This document shows, piece after piece, positions 1 to 6,116 of a DNA stretch of 6,954 bases. The notes beneath the pieces are model-generated. The model was not told where the DNA came from, did not search any database, and worked only from the letters and a program-made list of their open reading frames with translations. The translations under genes and the position numbers were made by a program. The DNA comes from Actinomycetota bacterium (lineage in GTDB: Bacteria > Actinomycetota > Humimicrobiia > Humimicrobiales > Humimicrobiaceae), in NCBI GenBank assembly GCA_016783985.1, contig JADHVM010000051.1, positions 1 to 6,954 on the forward strand, read 5' to 3'. How positions within the stretch are numbered: position 1 is the stretch's first letter; the number at the start of each line of letters is the position of its first letter.

Positions 1-51
1 CAATAAAAATAGCAATGGAAATTAAATAATAAAATTAAAATACAACTAGAT

Positions 52-78
52 ATGATGCAATTTAATATTCCGCATCAT
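52..78 (-). terminator. weak stem-loop after the small ORF, possible terminator
   Basis: A 7-bp perfect inverted repeat (ATGATGC at 52-58, GCATCAT at 72-78) lies four bases past the stop of the last minus-strand gene. Two G-T pairs could lengthen the stem on the RNA. The 13-base loop is long, and the RNA after the stem is U-rich but interrupted (ATATCTAGTTGTATTTTAATTTT) rather than a clean U-tract. It is the best terminator candidate for the rex-LCP transcript, but a weak one. Nothing else is seen in bases 1-81. Confidence 0.3.
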
Positions 79-81
79 GCC

Positions 82-396
82 CTACATAAGTTCTTCTAAT
101 ATCTTTTCTCTAAATTTCTGATAATTTTCTGAATCATTAAGATCAAAAAGCTCTTCGCCAAAATCAAAAAATACCTGTTCGTATTCTTTCAAGCAAATAT
201 CACTTATTTTAAGAAGCCATTTATCATTTAATTCCCAGCTTTTTAAATCAATAAGCCAATTCTTTTCATCTGCAGAAATGTCATTACTTATAAAATCACC
301 AAGTCTTTTTGATTTTTTTGAAGTTTGAAGCAAAAAATTATTCTTCTTAGAAAGCCATGATAAATTAGCTATACTTAACTTATCATCATCAGACAT
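82..396 (-). CDS. small hypothetical protein, 104 aa
   Basis: I do not recognise this protein. It is soluble-looking and acidic overall, with no signal peptide or membrane segment. It has a lysine-rich N-terminal third and a strongly acidic C-terminal half (FFDFGEELFDLNDSE) that looks helical. Four tryptophans occur in similar short contexts (SWL, NWL, SWE, KWL). The frame opens at a GTG (405), but that codon lies inside the Shine-Dalgarno AAGGTGAT, six bases before an ATG at 396, so the ATG is the start. The gene begins 47 bases after the LCP stop on the same strand and is probably co-transcribed with it. Its good ribosome-binding site and neighbour-like codon use support a real gene; function unknown. 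Confidence 0.6.
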   Translation of the reverse strand: MSDDDKLSIANLSWLSKKNNFLLQTSKKSKRLGDFISNDISADEKNWLIDLKSWELNDKWLLKISDICLKEYEQVFFDFGEELFDLNDSENYQKFREKILEELM

Positions 397-400
397 AAAT

Positions 401-408
401 ATCACCTT
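401..408 (-). promoter_or_regulatory. ribosome binding site of the small ORF
   Basis: The minus strand reads AAGGTGAT, then ATTT, then ATG. This places a good Shine-Dalgarno just before the ATG at 396 and rules out the overlapping GTG as the start. Confidence 0.6.
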
Positions 409-443
409 ATATTTATTTTTCTTTACATTTCTCCAGCTTAGTT

Positions 444-1310
444 TTACTCCAGATATAAACTTAAAAATTCTTTTACTTCATCTTCATCAGCTATCAAATA
501 GCTTATCCCATCAATATTAGCATATGTAGTAGGAATAGTAATACGATTTATATCCTTATTGGAAAATAATAACACAAAACCAACAGAACCAAAATCTCCA
601 ATTGAAAAATCACTTTTTGTCTCTTCACCTAATACCGTAATTATATCCGGTGCTTTAGTAATCGATGAAAAATTTACCTTCTGTTTCATAATCTCGTCAA
701 GTAAATATTGTTGTCTATTAATCCTGTCCAGGTCACCCTTTGCTGTGGCTCTGCATCTTGCAAATGACAAAGCTTGTTCTCCATCCATAACATAAGTTCC
801 AGGATCAAAATCTGCACCTGACAGAGGATCGTGAAGGGGTTCGTCAATCACAATTTCAACTCCACCTAATATATCAATAATTTTTTTAAAACCTTCAAAG
901 TTTAATAGCATTGTTTTATCTATTACTATATCAGTTAATTCGTATATTTCCTGCTTCAGCATTTCTTCTCCACCATAAACATATGCAGCATTTATTTTAT
1001 TCCATCCATGTCCTTCAAGATAAACTCTTGTATCCCTCGGAATGGATATAAGACTATCTTTCTCTCCCCAGCTCCCAATATGGAAAACAATAATAGTATC
1101 TGTCCTTCCCTTAAAATCACCAATTCCTTCTTCTTCATCAATACCTAGAAAAAGCAAATTCTTTGACCCAGATAAACCTCCTATTGATAAATCAATTTGA
1201 CCTTCACCTGATTCACCACTTATATTTGGCAATAAGATACATAAAATCACTACCAGACTCAAAAAAAATATTACTACTATACTTATAAAACAGCCTCTGG
1301 CTTTGTTCAT
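444..1310 (-). CDS. LytR-CpsA-Psr (LCP) family cell-wall polymer ligase
   Basis: LCP enzymes are membrane-anchored phosphotransferases. They move glycopolymers (teichoic acid, capsule, arabinogalactan-type) from a polyprenyl-phosphate carrier onto peptidoglycan on the outer face of the membrane. This 288-aa protein has a short basic cytoplasmic N-terminus and one membrane segment (about 8-28). The extracellular LCP domain runs from about 50. Visible motifs are NLLFLGID, GRTDTIIV (R69, D71), SIPRDTRV (R92, D93), KINAAY, FEGFKKIIDILGGVEI, and the signature ARCRA..GDLDRINRQQ (R185, R187, D193, R196, R199). These are the expected carrier-phosphate and metal-binding residues, so it should be active. 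It lacks the C-terminal LytR_C domain seen in some homologues. The ATG at 1310 has no evident Shine-Dalgarno but follows an in-frame stop at 1323-1325, and the gene begins 28 bases after rex, suggesting co-transcription. The exact polymer substrate cannot be told. Confidence 0.94.
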   Translation of the reverse strand: MNKARGCFISIVVIFFLSLVVILCILLPNISGESGEGQIDLSIGGLSGSKNLLFLGIDEEEGIGDFKGRTDTIIVFHIGSWGEKDSLISIPRDTRVYLEGHGWNKINAAYVYGGEEMLKQEIYELTDIVIDKTMLLNFEGFKKIIDILGGVEIVIDEPLHDPLSGADFDPGTYVMDGEQALSFARCRATAKGDLDRINRQQYLLDEIMKQKVNFSSITKAPDIITVLGEETKSDFSIGDFGSVGFVLLFSNKDINRITIPTTYANIDGISYLIADEDEVKEFLSLYLE

Positions 1311-1338
1311 ATTTTTTAAATATTATCGATTTAAAATA

Positions 1339-1983
1339 TTATTTATACCTTGCATATATAGTATTAGATAAATAATACAAAGTGTGAAGTAATTTTTCAA
1401 TAGGATCTGTCGTCTGTATATTGATATTTGGAGGAGCTTTTATGGGAACAGTAGTATAATTAATTATAACCTTTATATCAGCGTCAACTAAAATATCGGT
1501 AACTTTTTGAGCTGAACGCGGCGAAACAGCCAGTATTGCAATATTAATACTTTTTTTCTTTACTGTATCTTTAATATTATTTATATCTAATACTTTATGT
1601 TTAGATATTCTACTTCCAATAATTTTCGGGTTATTATCAAATACATTCTCAATCCTAAAACCGAATTTACCCAACATTTTATAATTTAATATTGCCTTGC
1701 CAAGATTTCCTGCTCCTACTAGAATAACATGGACTTTTTCCTTGTAACCTAATATTTTATTAAATGAATGAATAAGGTCATTAATATTAAATCCAACGCC
1801 TCTTTTGCCTTTTACGCCAAAATTTAAAAGGTCTCTTCTCACTTCTGCACTATTTACTCTTGTATTCTTAGAAATCTCTCTTGATGTAACAGTTCTTTTA
1901 CCAATTTCCTTTAATTGAACAACATATTTTAAATATCTTGATAATCTGGAAATTATTCCTTCGGAATATATCCTCTCTTTCAT
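1339..1983 (-). CDS. rex: redox-sensing transcriptional repressor Rex
   Basis: Rex is a homodimeric repressor that senses the NADH/NAD+ ratio. It binds DNA when NADH is low and releases fermentation and respiration genes when NADH rises. The length (about 214 aa) is normal. The N-terminal winged helix (about 10-75) shows the family pattern RLSRYL, VTSREIS, NSAEVRRDLLNFG and GKRGVGF. A Rossmann domain follows with VGAGNLG (about 89-95), the adenosine-ribose acidic residue in VFDNNP (about 115), and IAILAVSPRSAQKV. The C-terminal helix that swaps between dimer subunits is present (EKLLHTLYYL). Two starts are possible: ATG at 1983 (11 bases after AGGAG) or the adjoining TTG at 1986 (8 bases); I give the ATG. 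A candidate promoter and operator lie about 120 bases upstream, and LCP follows closely downstream. Confidence 0.96.
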   Translation of the reverse strand: MKERIYSEGIISRLSRYLKYVVQLKEIGKRTVTSREISKNTRVNSAEVRRDLLNFGVKGKRGVGFNINDLIHSFNKILGYKEKVHVILVGAGNLGKAILNYKMLGKFGFRIENVFDNNPKIIGSRISKHKVLDINNIKDTVKKKSINIAILAVSPRSAQKVTDILVDADIKVIINYTTVPIKAPPNINIQTTDPIEKLLHTLYYLSNTIYARYK

Positions 1984-1994
1984 CAATTAATCAG

Positions 1995-1999
1995 CTCCT
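1995..1999 (-). promoter_or_regulatory. rex ribosome binding site
   Basis: AGGAG on the minus strand lies 8 bases before a TTG (1986) and 11 bases before the next codon, an ATG (1983). The spacing alone slightly favours TTG and codon strength favours ATG, so the start is uncertain by one codon. Confidence 0.6.
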
Positions 2000-2098
2000 A
2001 TAAAATTTGCTATATATTTAAAATATACACTCTTTCAGAACGCTTCGATTCTGTAAATTTGGCGTAAGATTAACCATTACATTAATATAAAAATAACT

Positions 2099-2137
2099 TT
2101 GTATCACAATTGTAACAATTTCCCTATACTTTTACAA
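2099..2137 (-). promoter_or_regulatory. candidate rex promoter with overlapping Rex-like operator
   Basis: On the minus strand, TTGTAA (2137-2132) and TACAAT (2114-2109) are 17 bases apart, a reasonable sigma-70 pair. The -10 box sits inside TTGTTACAATTGTGATACAA (2118-2099). This has TTGT...ACAA ends like Rex operators (TTGTGA-N-TCACAA in Bacillus, TTGTTAA-N4-TTAACAA in clostridia), though the dyad is imperfect (6 of 10 positions). A tighter 6-bp perfect dyad, AATTGT-N-ACAATT, occupies 2108-2120. Rex autoregulation is common, so the position fits, but the match is not decisive. Confidence 0.4.
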
Positions 2138-2225
2138 TTCTATCAATCTTTTTAATTAAAATAATCCATCATGACTGTGTCTTTCATTGTGGCAAATCTC
2201 TGTAAAAAGCATAAAAAATTTAAAA

Positions 2226-3260
2226 TTATTTTTTAAAATTATAAATTCCATCCTCAATTGAGAATATTTTTTTGCAACTGGTGCAAAATATCTTGCTTTT
2301 TTCAAATAAAAGATTTTCTTTTTTGCAGCAAGGACATATCAAAATATCACATATGTTAATTTTTAAATATTTTTTTAACAAGGATTTTCTAGCATTATCA
2401 TTAGACAAAATATTACCACTATTTATTTTACTGCCAGTAAATTTGTAAAAATTCTTCCCAGCTTCTTTTTTATGTAAAACTGACTTTAAAAAAATGCTGG
2501 GTCCAATTGAAATAGATGAAAAAAAATTTTGATATATATTTTCTAATAAAAGAAGAAATTTTATGCTAATACATTTCTTCAGTAACTCACTACGGAAATT
2601 AGAGACACTTACCAATCTTTTAATTATGAAATTCCTTTCATGTAAAAAATTAGCTATATATTTTGGATGAAAATTTAATATAGTTTCTCCAATCTGAGAT
2701 GGAATTAAATTAAAGGGTGATGTATCCATCTTCCCTATAAAATATCTCAAGATATTCTTTAAGTTTCTTTTATTGGCAAATTCCAAAAAATACAATCCTT
2801 CGTTCTTTAATATTCTGTAAACTTCATTAAAATATTTTTCTGGAGAATTAAGGTGATGAATTACCCTAACCGTAAGTAAAAAATCTATACAATCAGATTT
2901 AAATGGTAAAGATGCCGCATCAGCAGCTACAAAATATACATATGACAATTTTTGCTCATCATTCTTCAAAAACTTTCCAATATTATCCCTAGCAGTCTTT
3001 AAACCTTTGAGTGAATAATCAACCATTATTATATTTTTAAAATTCATATACTCATTAAAGAGTCTGCCATAACCACAGCCAATATCTAAAAAAATCCTGC
3101 TATCTGTTTTTAATCCAGCCATCATTTTTTTAAGAGCTAACCTTTCGGATTTATCTTCGTATATTCTTTTATTATCCTCCCAGAATTCCCTGTAATCATA
3201 ACTTTCATAATTCGACTTCCTAATTGCCAAGTTTTTACCTCTCTCCTTTGCATGCTGCAT
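2226..3260 (-). CDS. class I SAM-dependent methyltransferase with C-terminal Trm112-like zinc domain
   Basis: A 344-aa protein. The Methyltransf_11-type fold (about 50-165) shows motif I FLDIGCGYGR (57-66), acidic VDYS (D81) after strand 2, DAASLPF (114-120) and VIHHLNSPEKYFNEVYRILKNEG. A long basic, hydrophobic region (about 165-300) follows, possibly a substrate or membrane-associating cap. The last 40 residues form a Trm112p-like zinc finger: CPCC (C309, C312), CTSC (C326, C329) and the typical ending SIEDGIYNF. The methylated substrate is unknown; a small molecule, lipid or quinone-type target is as likely as RNA or protein. It starts 9 bases after ychF. The ATG at 3260 has no Shine-Dalgarno, whereas the TTG at codon 11 (3230) lies 7 bases after GAGAGG, so the true start may be 3230 (334 aa). 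Both give the same domains. Confidence 0.88.
   Translation of the reverse strand: MQHAKERGKNLAIRKSNYESYDYREFWEDNKRIYEDKSERLALKKMMAGLKTDSRIFLDIGCGYGRLFNEYMNFKNIIMVDYSLKGLKTARDNIGKFLKNDEQKLSYVYFVAADAASLPFKSDCIDFLLTVRVIHHLNSPEKYFNEVYRILKNEGLYFLEFANKRNLKNILRYFIGKMDTSPFNLIPSQIGETILNFHPKYIANFLHERNFIIKRLVSVSNFRSELLKKCISIKFLLLLENIYQNFFSSISIGPSIFLKSVLHKKEAGKNFYKFTGSKINSGNILSNDNARKSLLKKYLKINICDILICPCCKKENLLFEKSKIFCTSCKKIFSIEDGIYNFKK
3238..3248 (-). promoter_or_regulatory. strong internal ribosome binding site in the methyltransferase gene
   Basis: AAGGAGAGAGG on the minus strand lies within codons 5-8 of the longest reading, 7 bases before an in-frame TTG (3230-3228). The upstream ATG at 3260 has only AT-rich sequence before it. 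This favours the TTG as the real start. Confidence 0.45.
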
Positions 3261-3269
3261 ATTAAAAAA

Positions 3270-4346
3270 CTAAACCGAAAATCTTACCTGTATTACATCT
3301 TTATCCCCAATAATATAATCTTTGCCTTCAATTCTCACTTTGCCCTCTTCCCTAGCATGACTTATAGATCCAAAATCTAGTAACTGCTGCACATTTATTA
3401 CTTCTGCCTTAATAAATCCTTTCTCCATGTCACTATGAATTTTACCAGCAGCTTTTAGAACATTACTTCCTTTTTTTATAGACCATGCTCTGGTTTCGTT
3501 TTTATTTATTGTATAAAAAGTAATAAGATCCAGCATCCCGTAACATGTTTTTATAAAAATACTAAGACCGCTCTTGTCAACCCCAAACTCTCTTGCATAT
3601 TCTGATCTTTCTTCTTTTGGAAGTTCTGAAAGTTCAGATTCTAATTTTGCAAATATTTTAATTATATTCTTCCGGCTGACTTCAGTAATCAATTTTTTAT
3701 ATAACTCTTCATCTTTCTCGTTATCACCAGTATTAGCAATATACAAAGTAGGTTTGATACTCAGTAAATTTAACTCATTAAACAACTCATTATACCTTCT
3801 ATGTAAATCACTTAAATCTGGGATTCTCTCATTGTTAAATTCACCTGTAATAAATTCAATTACTTCAAGTTGAGATTTTGCTGAAGCATCTCCTGACTTG
3901 GAAATACTTATAAGTTTTTCTCTCTTTCTCTGTAATATCTCAATATCAGCAAGCAGAAGTTCGGTGTTTATAATACCTATATCCCCTGCAGGATCAATAT
4001 ATTTATCTATGTGTGCTACATTTTCGTCATAAAAACATCTGACAACATGGGCTATCGCATCTACTGTTCTTATGTGTGACAGGAATTTATTTCCCAGTCC
4101 CTCCCCTTTACTTGCTCCCTTAACAAGTCCAGCAATATCTAAAATTCTTATAGTTGCAGGTGTGATCTTTGCAGAATTATATATATCAGACAGGCTTTGA
4201 ATATTATTATCAGGAACTTCTGTTATCCCAATATTAGGCTCAATTGTACAAAAAGGGTAGCTTGCTACCTCTGCCATGCCTTTTGTTAAGGTGTTAAAAA
4301 TAGTTGACTTACCAGCATTTGGAAGTCCTATTATTCCAACTTGCAT
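3270..4346 (-). CDS. ychF: YchF/OLA1-family redox-regulated, ribosome-binding P-loop NTPase
   Basis: YchF is an Obg-related NTPase that binds ribosomes and usually hydrolyses ATP rather than GTP. Its 358 aa are close to the family norm (about 363). Visible parts are the P-loop GLPNAGKST (7-15), the switch region SYPFCTIEPN (29-38), G3 DIAGLVKGAS (70-79), HIRTVDAIAHVVRCF, a coiled-coil insert (about 125-200), and a C-terminal TGS domain (about 276-357, ending in KDYIIGDKDVIQVRF). The G4 position reads NTGD (205-208) instead of the usual NxxE, and G5 reads FAKLE instead of SAKxE. The start ATG at 4346 places the P-loop correctly at residue 7, though no Shine-Dalgarno is visible. It lies 99 bases after ssb and 9 bases before the methyltransferase. 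In Bacillus subtilis ychF (yyaF) is also near ssb, but with rpsF and rpsR, which are absent here. Confidence 0.97.
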   Translation of the reverse strand: MQVGIIGLPNAGKSTIFNTLTKGMAEVASYPFCTIEPNIGITEVPDNNIQSLSDIYNSAKITPATIRILDIAGLVKGASKGEGLGNKFLSHIRTVDAIAHVVRCFYDENVAHIDKYIDPAGDIGIINTELLLADIEILQRKREKLISISKSGDASAKSQLEVIEFITGEFNNERIPDLSDLHRRYNELFNELNLLSIKPTLYIANTGDNEKDEELYKKLITEVSRKNIIKIFAKLESELSELPKEERSEYAREFGVDKSGLSIFIKTCYGMLDLITFYTINKNETRAWSIKKGSNVLKAAGKIHSDMEKGFIKAEVINVQQLLDFGSISHAREEGKVRIEGKDYIIGDKDVIQVRFSV

Positions 4347-4445
4347 ATTTATAAAAAATGATATTGGTAATTTTTTAATTAAAATTAAATATTTAGCAAA
4401 TATTAATCCTAATATTTTCGAAAATCAACTTCTTCACATTATAAC

Positions 4446-4835
4446 TTATTTATTATTTTTTTTTCTATCTTTGCTGCCTTCCCCTGACATAATCTTTAAT
4501 GGATAAAATTCCAGACTTGCTGCTATTATATCTGCTGTAATATTAATTATATTACACTTCTTACCCTCCTTATTTTCCCAGCTTTTATAATTAAGATGTC
4601 CGCCAACAAGTACCCTGTCACCTTTTTTTAAAGTAGTTGCACAATTTTCTGCTAATGCATTCCAGGTAGTTATATTAAAATAATCAACAATCTCTAAATC
4701 CTTTCCATTTTTATCCTTCCATCTTTTATTAACTGCAATTCCCATTTCAGTAATTGCAATTCCTTCATTTGTATATTTAATTTCCGGATCTCTAGTCAAA
4801 TTACCAAGCAAATACATCTGATTTAAATTATTCAT
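4446..4835 (-). CDS. ssb: single-stranded DNA-binding protein, short form without acidic tail
   Basis: SSB coats single-stranded DNA during replication, repair and recombination, normally as a tetramer. This 129-aa protein consists almost wholly of the OB fold: LGNLTRDPEIKYT (10-22), AVNKRW (34-39), DYFNITTWNALAEN (51-64), LKKGDRVLVGGHL (69-81), W86 and ITADII. The usual glycine/proline-rich linker and DDDIPF-type acidic tip are absent; the protein ends in a basic stretch (SKDRKKNNK). Reading either other frame past the A9 run near the end does not restore an acidic tail, so this is not a simple frameshift. Lengthwise it resembles competence-type SsbB rather than housekeeping SsbA. The frame opens at an ATG (4847), but that ATG is part of the Shine-Dalgarno ATGGAGG five bases before the ATG at 4835, which I take as the start. 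Confidence 0.95.
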   Translation of the reverse strand: MNNLNQMYLLGNLTRDPEIKYTNEGIAITEMGIAVNKRWKDKNGKDLEIVDYFNITTWNALAENCATTLKKGDRVLVGGHLNYKSWENKEGKKCNIINITADIIAASLEFYPLKIMSGEGSKDRKKNNK

Positions 4836-4840
4836 GTTAA

Positions 4841-4845
4841 CCTCC
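4841..4845 (-). promoter_or_regulatory. ssb ribosome binding site
   Basis: GGAGG on the minus strand lies five bases (TTAAC) before the ATG at 4835. It overlaps an earlier in-frame ATG (4847), showing that the earlier codon is not the start. Confidence 0.75.
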
Positions 4846-4952
4846 ATTAAAATATATTCCTTAAAAAATTATTAATCTAAAATCACTTGAAACTTCTAAG
4901 ACTTAGATACATTCAAACCTTTTATTCCTTGCTGTATTTACGTGTAAAGGCA

Positions 4953-5381
4953 CTAATATCTAAACTTATAATACTTGCAAAAACCAAACTGATCGTCCCA
5001 GGGATAGATTATTTCAGATTTAGACATTGCCTGAACTCTGCAGTACTTAGCAGTGAAAATGTCAATTAAAACAAAATCCAGCTTCTTCTCTACAATTACC
5101 ACAACTTCATTATAATTATAGCTGCAGTCAATCAGCACACATCCATTTTCATTAGCAATTTCAGCCGCAATTTTTTTACAATCTACATCCTCAAAAAATA
5201 AAAGATTTTGAGCTGCTGCCATAGAAGCAGCATCAGAGGCATTCTTAGTCATTTCCCTTCCAACAAAAATTTTGCATAAATCAAATACAAGCAGAAACAA
5301 AAAAGCAAAGAGGGTTGTTAAAACCAAGGCTAAAATAGATATATTGCCATTATTTTTACTCTTAATAATATTCAGTAACAT
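4953..5381 (-). CDS. TadE/TadG-like (Rv3654c-type) pseudopilin
   Basis: A 142-aa protein with the Tad-type N-terminus: a short basic segment, GN at 12-13, then one membrane helix (about 14-36). The helix is followed by REMTKNASDAASMAAAQNL (42-60), the hallmark of TadG and Rv3654c-like proteins. Next come CKKIAAEIANENG and a small beta-rich extracellular part with paired cysteines (C68, C81, C86), as in Rv3654c homologues. It should sit in the membrane or in the pilus base or tip as a minor subunit. In Actinomycetota the order Flp, TadE, Rv3654c-like is the same as here. The ATG at 5381 has AAGGGG ten bases upstream. Its first 19 bases are an exact copy of sequence at the end of tadE (see the 24-base repeat), so the start region has been duplicated. 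Confidence 0.82.
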   Translation of the reverse strand: MLLNIIKSKNNGNISILALVLTTLFAFLFLLVFDLCKIFVGREMTKNASDAASMAAAQNLLFFEDVDCKKIAAEIANENGCVLIDCSYNYNEVVVIVEKKLDFVLIDIFTAKYCRVQAMSKSEIIYPWDDQFGFCKYYKFRY

Positions 5382-5386
5382 TCCAT
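5363..5386. repeat. 24-base direct repeat, copy at the start of the TadG-like gene
   Basis: Bases 5363-5386 are identical to 5433-5456 (offset 70, 46 bases between). On the minus strand the repeat begins ATGGAATGTTACTGA. In this copy, ATGTTACTGA is the start of the TadG-like gene. Confidence 0.9.
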
Positions 5387-5432
5387 TTATTCCCCTTAGC
5401 TCTGATTACATTTACCCATGCATTTGAGGCTA

Positions 5433-5456
5433 TAATAATATTCAGTAACATTCCAT
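5433..5456. repeat. 24-base direct repeat, copy at the end of tadE
   Basis: Identical to 5363-5386. In this copy the same bases encode the last tadE codons, Met-Glu-Cys-Tyr-stop (ATG GAA TGT TAC TGA). The ATG at 5451 overlaps the tadE stop and has GAGG five bases upstream, so it looks like the original start of the downstream gene. Confidence 0.9.
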
Positions 5457-5918
5457 CCTCATACTACTGTCTGTGTTTATGAAGATATCCCTGCCTATCA
5501 ATAGATTAATCAGGTTTGTAACTCCACTATATTTATATGACAGGTTTACAGTAACTACATCCCCAACTTCTCGGCCAGTACTGCTGCCGGGATCAATCTT
5601 TATTTTTAGCCTGTCCTTATCAAGCCTTGAACAAATCTGACCAATTCTATTAAAAGCCATTTGGTTAGAATTAGTTGTTGAAATGACTCTGGCTCCCTCT
5701 CTCGCTGCCTGTACCAGTACATTCTGTACATATACAAGGTACCCTAACTGGGAAACAATTAAGACAATTATTACGAGTAAAGGAATAATGAGAGCAAATT
5801 CCAATGAAGCCTGCCCATCTGTGCCCTTAATCTTAAATTTACGTACAGCACTCAAATGCCGGCTTCTGTATCCATGATTCAAATATTTTTCACAGTCTTT
5901 GTTATCTACTTTTCTCAC
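5442..5918 (-). CDS. tadE: TadE-family pilus assembly pseudopilin
   Basis: TadE proteins are minor pseudopilins of Tad (tight adherence) pili, inserted in the membrane by one N-terminal helix. This 158-aa protein has a 34-residue basic leader. The prepilin-like site GQASLEF (35-41) has Glu at +5, followed by a membrane helix (about 41-63) and the conserved AAREGARVIS (71-80). An extracellular beta domain follows, with VVTVNLSYKY and the usual terminal SSMRME. The protein ends three residues after RME, as is normal for the family, so it is intact. The start is a GTG at 5918; GAGGAG lies 13 bases upstream and GGAAG only 3, so the start is probable rather than certain. An in-frame stop at 5964-5966 limits the 5' extension. 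Its 3' end overlaps a second ATG in another frame (5451), a typical coupling arrangement for the next pilin-like gene. Confidence 0.92.
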   Translation of the reverse strand: MRKVDNKDCEKYLNHGYRSRHLSAVRKFKIKGTDGQASLEFALIIPLLVIIVLIVSQLGYLVYVQNVLVQAAREGARVISTTNSNQMAFNRIGQICSRLDKDRLKIKIDPGSSTGREVGDVVTVNLSYKYSGVTNLINLLIGRDIFINTDSSMRMECY

Positions 5919-6043
5919 TTGCTTCCAATATCTCCTCTCATTTATTCTTAATACTTTTCTCTCTCATCTTCTGAATACAAACTGCTTCCCAGCTCGGGTT
6001 CAAAATATAGGGAATTTCTCCCTTCGCCCATTTTCCTTGAGCA

Positions 6044-6078
6044 ATTACCTGTTGTCTCTTATATGATTACCTGTAATC
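6044..6078. repeat. paired ATTACCTGT motif, one copy within a perfect dyad
   Basis: ATTACCTGT occurs at 6044-6052 and 6066-6074, exactly 22 bases apart (about two helical turns). The second copy is part of the perfect inverted repeat GATTAC-CT-GTAATC (6065-6078). It lies in the 198-base spacer between the pilin and tadE genes. This could be a paired protein-binding site or RNA element, or chance in AT-rich DNA. Otherwise the spacer holds only a 27-codon frame (5948-6031) that I cannot support as a gene. Confidence 0.3.
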
Positions 6079-6116
6079 TCTGGAATAATTATTTATCATT
6101 TACTAATTACCCACTG

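Noticed and set aside
423..428. ATG-TAA start-stop unit with GGAG just ahead, between LCP and the small ORF
   Set aside because: Minimal start-stop units can act in regulation, but six bases after a GGAG occur by chance and nothing else supports it.
559..795. Plus-strand open frame opposite the LCP gene
   Set aside because: Antisense shadow of a clearly conserved LCP domain; composition is that of the complement of a coding strand. The same applies to the plus-strand frames opposite ychF (3574-3873 and 4276-4506), the TadG-like gene (4887-5069) and tadE (5683-5877).
4393..4425. AATATTT-AGC-AAATATT stem and ATTTTCGAAAAT palindrome between ssb and ychF
   Set aside because: AT-only stem without a U-tract; not convincing as a terminator, so I do not split the operon here.
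4895..4907. TCTAAG-A-CTTAGA inverted repeat between the TadG-like gene and ssb
   Set aside because: The single central base cannot form a hairpin loop, there is no U-tract, and it is too short to call an operator.
5915..5941. 8-codon frame (ATG at 5941) ending in a TGA that overlaps the tadE GTG
   Set aside because: Too short to call; the overlap may be chance, since the region upstream of GTG is simply purine-rich.
5948..6031. 27-codon minus-strand frame between pilin and tadE, with AAGGA close before its ATG
   Set aside because: Very short, the Shine-Dalgarno is only about two bases from the ATG, and there is no recognisable domain. It could be real but cannot be supported from the sequence alone.
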